From contig CM035162.1 in NCBI GenBank assembly GCA_020205615.1, positions 45,436,464 through 45,500,463 of the forward strand: 64,000 nucleotides of DNA, in the 5' to 3' direction. The position numbers and the translations under genes are program-made. Numbering within the stretch: the first letter of the stretch is position 1; each line of letters opens with the position of its first letter. Below are positions 59,257 through 64,000 of this stretch, one piece after another. The notes beneath the pieces were generated by a model. The model was not told where the DNA came from and did not search any database. It was given only the letters and a program-made list of their open reading frames with translations. The stretch is from Panax quinquefolius (Eukaryota; Streptophyta; Magnoliopsida; Apiales; Araliaceae).

Positions 59257-59759
59257 TTTGGTATCAGAGCTATAAGTAAAGAGCCCCGAGCCTCTCATTT
59301 GGTGACTTGACTTCGTTGATGGGGATGCACCAAAGCCGGACTCTCCGTAGGGGACGCCTGATTCATGGTGTGGCAAACCGATAGGTACCAATGTGAGGTG
59401 CTGTCTACTGATGGGACATTTGTTACATTTGGTATCAGAGCTTAGGGATATGATCTCATGGCGGAGATCGGGGAATAGAACTAGGAGGGGAGAGATGAAA
59501 ATCTTTCGCTAGTGTGTCCTACCTAAGCTTATTTGTTGGTCGGTCATAATATCGAGATATTATGTGATATGTTAATTTGCTCAATTAACCTTTGTTTTGA
59601 AGCTGTATTCTAGAATGATATCTGAAATACAGGAGATGAGCAATGGAGAAATCATGATGACAGGGGAGATAGAATCTGAAATGAAAACAAGGTATTCCTA
59701 ACTCTTTGAAATACCAGGTACGTAAATTTCGGGGACGAAATTTCATAAGGAGGGGAGAT
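59257..59759 (+). other. D4 internal region with two PBS copies and PPT
   Basis: TTTGGTATCAGAGCT occurs right after the LTR (59257) and again at about 59435, each preceded by GTTACA, so an LTR-end-plus-PBS unit is duplicated about 180 bp apart. The segment between is absent in D3. After the second PBS the region matches D3's internal region. It ends with the dyad AAATTTCGGGGACGAAATTT (59724-59743) and the PPT ATAAGGAGGGGAGAT. Confidence 0.88.
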
Positions 59760-62700
59760 TGTAAGACCCCGAATTTTATGAAATAAAAGTATTCAATTTT
59801 TCTATTCAGTAATTGGTTAAATTGATAAAAGTTAAAGTTAAGGGTGATATATGAAATTTTTTTTCAAAATAAGCAAGGGGTATAAAGTATTCATTATTGT
59901 CGGGGAATATTCGTTTGGTCGTGGAATATTCTTTTACGTCGGGAATATTTAAATGCAACGAGTAGCAAGCAAATGTGTGGGGCCCATAACGAAAAAGCGA
60001 TTGGATGAAGAAAACGACAAATATAAGTTGGTTAAAAATAACGGCGTAGTTGTTATTCAATTAAGACTGTTGGAATACCCATTGGTTAAAATACAAGAAT
60101 ACGCGTGGTCGGCGTAAAGAAAGACACCAGATTGCACAATATTGTTGAATTATTGATCCTTACGTAAGAAGGCACTACTCAATAATTTTCACAAGAGTTA
60201 ATCTTCAATATTTTATTTTATTGATTCAATAATTCTTTGCGTTGATATTTTATATTATTGTTGTTCAATAATTGTCACCGCATTATTATCTCCATTATCG
60301 GATCAATAATTCATATTATTTGAATAATATTATTAGATAGCATTATTGGCAATGTCTAGAAAGTTACATCAAGGAGAGGTTTGGTCACCTAATTGCGCCA
60401 AGAAGAGAAATCCTTATCTGAAAGCCCCTCTTTCCGGAACGGCTGGTTGTCATAAATGTGATTTCGTAATATTATTTGTGAATAATTACTTATTGATTCA
60501 TATGATAAGAAAATATTTATTTGATGTGGATATAAATGATGGATTTATTTATGTGGTTATAAGTGAAGGAATTAATGATGAGGTGTTTTATCAAGATTTG
60601 TCGAAATGGAGAACAAAATATGGGATTTTCGAGAAAAATTAGTTTATTACTTGATTTTGTAAAATCCATAACTCTTTGTGTATAATGAGTTAAGAGATGA
60701 GCCATATATCAAAAGAAAGCCCTAGAAGTAAGCTAATCAGAGAAATTTGAATCACCCAAAAATTCTTTGTAGATATTTCGTGGTGAAATTTTGAATGAAA
60801 TCTGGTCAGAAGGACTAATAGTCCAAAAAATCGGTGTTCTTTGACTATATTGCGTGAGTTATAATTTTTAATCCGACCGTTGGATCGTTGTAATTTTTGG
60901 ATATGTTATACATACATAAGTTGAGTATATGTCCACAAATTTTGAACCGTTAAAAATGAACGTATGATTTGTTATGAATTTTAAGAGGTGTTTGATTCGG
61001 AAAGTAGGGTTATAATTGATTTTGGTGGAAAATTCTAGAATTGAGTGGGCCCCACTTGTGGTTGGTGAAGAAATGTGCTGAATTTTATTTCAAATGTGGT
61101 GGGTGGGAATAGTAGCAGGTAAAGCCATCAGGTTGCAGGTCAAGTCTGCTAAAATTTTCCTATAAATAGAGGGCTAAGTTAGAATTGAAAATCACACCAG
61201 AATTCATAAGTTTTCTCTCTTTTTCTCTCTAGATTATCGAGTGTATTTTGTGAGTATTTAGATACTTGGTGAGTTTTTATTCATCAGTGCAAGTTTCCTT
61301 CAGCGTCATATCCGATATATCCAATGTAAGTGTCTTTGCTCTTTTTGAGGTAAGGGATAGTATGGGATTTTAAGGGTTATTATGTTTTTGGTTTCGAAAT
61401 TTTTCTGGACCTTCAAAAATTCTGGAAAAATTTGAAATGATAATTTGATGAGTTTTATATATTGTGTCCAAAAATGACGATTTTTGGATGTATAGATTGA
61501 GAGTTATGAATTTTATGAGAAAAGACTATTTTAAAAGTAACCGCTTATAAATCCTTTTGATTAACTCCAAAATTGATGAAATTTTTATTGGGAGTACATC
61601 TATATAATATCAGTATACCATATTAATTTCAGAATTTTTGGACAAAAGTACAATTTATGATAAATGTTTAAATATTCGGTGGTTTTGGCCATATGAAAAA
61701 TAGTAAATGAATTTTTAAAATTTCGAGAAAAATATATGTTCAATATGGGACTATTTTATGCTAAATCTCGGAAAAGAAATATTTTTGGAACTGATTTGGT
61801 ATTTTTCATGAAAATGTTCTAGTTATGAGTAAATGAATTAAATATGTTATGTGAAGTAAGAAAATTAGAAAATATGATTTTATGGTTTGAGAATCATATA
61901 TGAGGTATATGCAGATTTTTGATGAGGGTTTTGGTTATTGATGATGAAATTTTATGAGTTTGGCATTTTATGATGATTAAATGCATTAATTAGTAAAGTG
62001 TAAACAATTTAATTAAATTGTTTATAAGTTTAAGAAATGATTAAAATATTATTATAATATTAATAATATTAGATTATGAGATTTCTAAGTGATTTATAAC
62101 ATTTGGATTAAGGTGTTATAAATATGGATATGAATTTTATTATGAAACTTTATCTTTTCGTGTCGAGGTTACTATGCACGTATACGGTACTATGTACAAA
62201 TACGGGGTACTATTCACAACAAATTGATTTCTTCTCTGACCAAATTATCGTTGATTTATGAATCTTACTCTTGAAATTAAAACCATGTTTTGATTATATT
62301 GTTTTTTATATAACATTCTTATAACCCTAATGATGATATTTCTCTTTGACTTGAGTGTAAAGATGGGTAGATTATTGGTATGATCGTGACCATAGGTTCT
62401 CTTTGGCCGATGAGTGCAAAAGTTGAATTGTTGTTGTTGGTGTGATCATGACCATTGAATTTACAATTGAATATTTTTAGCTTAAGTGCAAAGGTGAATT
62501 GATCAACATGGTTATAATTATTGTTATATAACTTCCGAAATGATTATGTATTTATTTGAGATATGAATATCTTTGCTCAGTAGTGCAAAGATGAATTATT
62601 GATGAATATCTTTGGCTCGTAATGCAAAGATGACTGTTGTTGAATATCTTTAGCTTCAGTAGTGCAAAGATGAATTATTGATGAATATCTTTGGCTCAGA

Positions 62701-64000
62701 ATGCAAAAGATGACTTGTTGTTGAATATCTTTAGCACCGTGAGCAAAGATGAATTATTGATGAATATCTTTGGCTCGTAATGCAAAGATGACTGTTGTTG
62801 AATATCTTTAGCTTTGTAGTGTAAAGATGGCTGTTGATGAATATCTTTGGCCGTAGTGCAAAGATGAATTTATTAGTATGATTATGAGCAGGAGGCGTGA
62901 TTTGGTATAACCATGATCTTTGATGTTTCGGTAAAAGCAGTGATGAAATTATCTTCGATCCGGATGAGAGAGGAATTTAGAACTACAATTATGATTATGA
63001 TTTATACATGTGATTGTGGGATGTGGAATTGTTGATTGATGTTACTGAGGATAAAACATTGTTGGTGGACTTTTAACATGGAGAAGATAATAGATTTTAT
63101 GGTCTATTTGACTCTTCTAATGGATCGCTTCGTTCACCGCAACTATGGTTGAAAAGTTTTATCATCTACCATATGTTCTAAATCTACGATTCATTCTTGA
63201 TGAAGACTATTGATAATTTATTTATCTTTAGTCATAATATTCTTTATCGAGCTAGTTGTGCTCACCCTTTTGTTTCAAAATTCCTTTCGTGTAATAAAAA
63301 GTGTAATTGGGTTGAAGCGGGGATAACAAGGGAATAGAAGCGGTGGTCTATAGTTGTTGAGGTTCTCCCTAAAGAGTATGAAAATAATTTTATTGAGGGC
63401 TTTAGTGTGTTGTATTTTATACATCATTTAATAGTTATTTTTGGTGAATTAAATAGGGTGAGGCGAACCCAACTTTGGAAGGGTGTTTTGTCACTATCAT
63501 ACAAGATGTCTAATGACATACAAACTCGTGTTATCATAAGACATAGTTGTGCTCATCCACTATCTTGGTGTTTGTTTGGAGTATAATACCAAATTAGAGA
63601 CAGTGGAGATAATGATATGTTAAGAGAAGACTCGCCATTGGGAAGAATATGATAGTAATCTTCTTGTTTTTCTTTGGGGTCTATTGGGTCAACCAAGGAT
63701 AATTCTGTGGCCATATGATATCTACCATAACCTAAAAAGCATGGCCTCCAGGTATACGAAGGTTTCTTGAGCACTTCCCAAAGATTCTAATTTCTAAAAG
63801 CAGTTTTTTGACTATTCCTTTATGTAAGGTGTCATTTGTGATTACTACGGTTGGTATATATTTGTATCCAAACTCACAAAGATATGTGTTGTTGTATTTT
63901 GCACGACAATTGTTGTAATAAAGTTGTAGTTATTTCTCTACCATGTATTTAACGACTCAGAATAGGTTGGATGGAATGGACCTATTTTGGGGTTGTTACA
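59760..64000 (+). repeat. D4 3' LTR
   Basis: It starts TGTAAGACCCCG after the PPT and ends at 64000 with GGGGTTGTTACA. Its TATA box is at 61161-61168. It is collinear with the 5' LTR. About 950 bp (61350-62290) are almost identical to 56590-57540, while other parts differ mainly by 1-4 base indels. Confidence 0.92.
62565..62868 (+). repeat. 39-bp hairpin tandem array in D4 3' LTR
   Basis: Same eight-unit array as in the 5' LTR, with small indels inside loops (for example GCACCGTGAGC against GCCTGTAGTGC). Confidence 0.85.

Larger units (their letters stand above)
55012..64000 (+). mobile_element. Family-D element D4: 4.2-kb LTRs around a 0.5-kb internal region
   Basis: LTR 55012-59256, internal 59257-59759, LTR 59760-64000, with TGTAAGACCCCG and GGGGTTGTTACA at the ends. 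A PBS follows the first LTR and a PPT precedes the second. The second LTR ends on the last base of the window. No gag or pol fits. LTRs make up about 94 percent of the element. It is non-autonomous and would need enzymes from another chromovirus. The Tekay-like affinity is inferred from the LTR ends, PBS and PPT. Confidence 0.9.

Overview
This window is plant nuclear DNA, almost certainly from a repeat-rich (probably pericentromeric) part of a eudicot genome. It holds no host gene, tRNA or rRNA that I can support. Nearly every base belongs to decayed LTR retrotransposons or to one CACTA DNA transposon. The clade-level calls (Athila, Tekay-like chromovirus, SIRE/Maximus) rest on protein motifs, primer-binding sites (PBS), polypurine tracts (PPT) and LTR termini read by eye. 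The species cannot be determined. A 100-N scaffold gap lies at 18381-18480.

Layout, left to right. 1-5174: Athila-type Ty3 element on the minus strand (Athila-1) with LTR, tRNA-Asp PBS, gag-protease and a 3' ORF, but no RT/RNase H/integrase; it runs off the left edge and sits in the gag of element C. 5175-7070: minus-strand Tekay-like chromovirus fragment C (gag, plus an upstream ORF0 fused to nucleocapsid). 7071-8080: probable LTR of a SIRE-like Ty1/copia element. 8083-8525: start of an LTR of family B. 8526-18380: chromovirus A (5' LTR, PBS, ORF0, gag, PR-RT-RH-IN-chromodomain, doubled PPT, 3' LTR cut by the gap). 18481-29354: two degenerate internal domains of chromovirus family B sharing one LTR (20449-26711), which contains a minus-oriented solo LTR of family D (23373-25990, TSD GATTC). 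29355-31552 and 41988-46484: body of the copia element (gag, PR, IN, RT, RNase H, 3' env-like ORF), interrupted by Athila-2 (31553-41987, TSD TAAGG). 46485-46813: start of another family-D LTR. 46814-52034: minus-strand family-D element (D3). 52035-55011: CACTA transposon inserted in D3's 5' LTR. 55012-64000: plus-strand family-D element (D4), whose second LTR ends on the last base of the window.

The simplest reading is nested insertion at least six deep: C contains copia, which contains D2, which contains D3, which contains the CACTA, which contains D4. B (holding A and D1) and Athila-2 are side branches within copia. Coding regions carry many in-frame stops, largely of the kind made by C-to-T change at CG and CHG sites, so the elements look long silenced.

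The most unusual items are: (i) arrays of short hairpins in family-D LTRs, with paired (compensatory) stem changes; (ii) family D itself, with 4.1-4.2 kb LTRs around only 0.3-0.5 kb of non-coding internal DNA, seen in two separate insertions; (iii) an acidic/coiled-coil ORF0 upstream of gag in three chromoviruses, one copy fused in frame to a nucleocapsid; (iv) a chimeric junction between Athila-2 and copia with a repeated TSD and a 22-bp templated duplication; (v) family-specific short words scattered through the copia and Athila elements.
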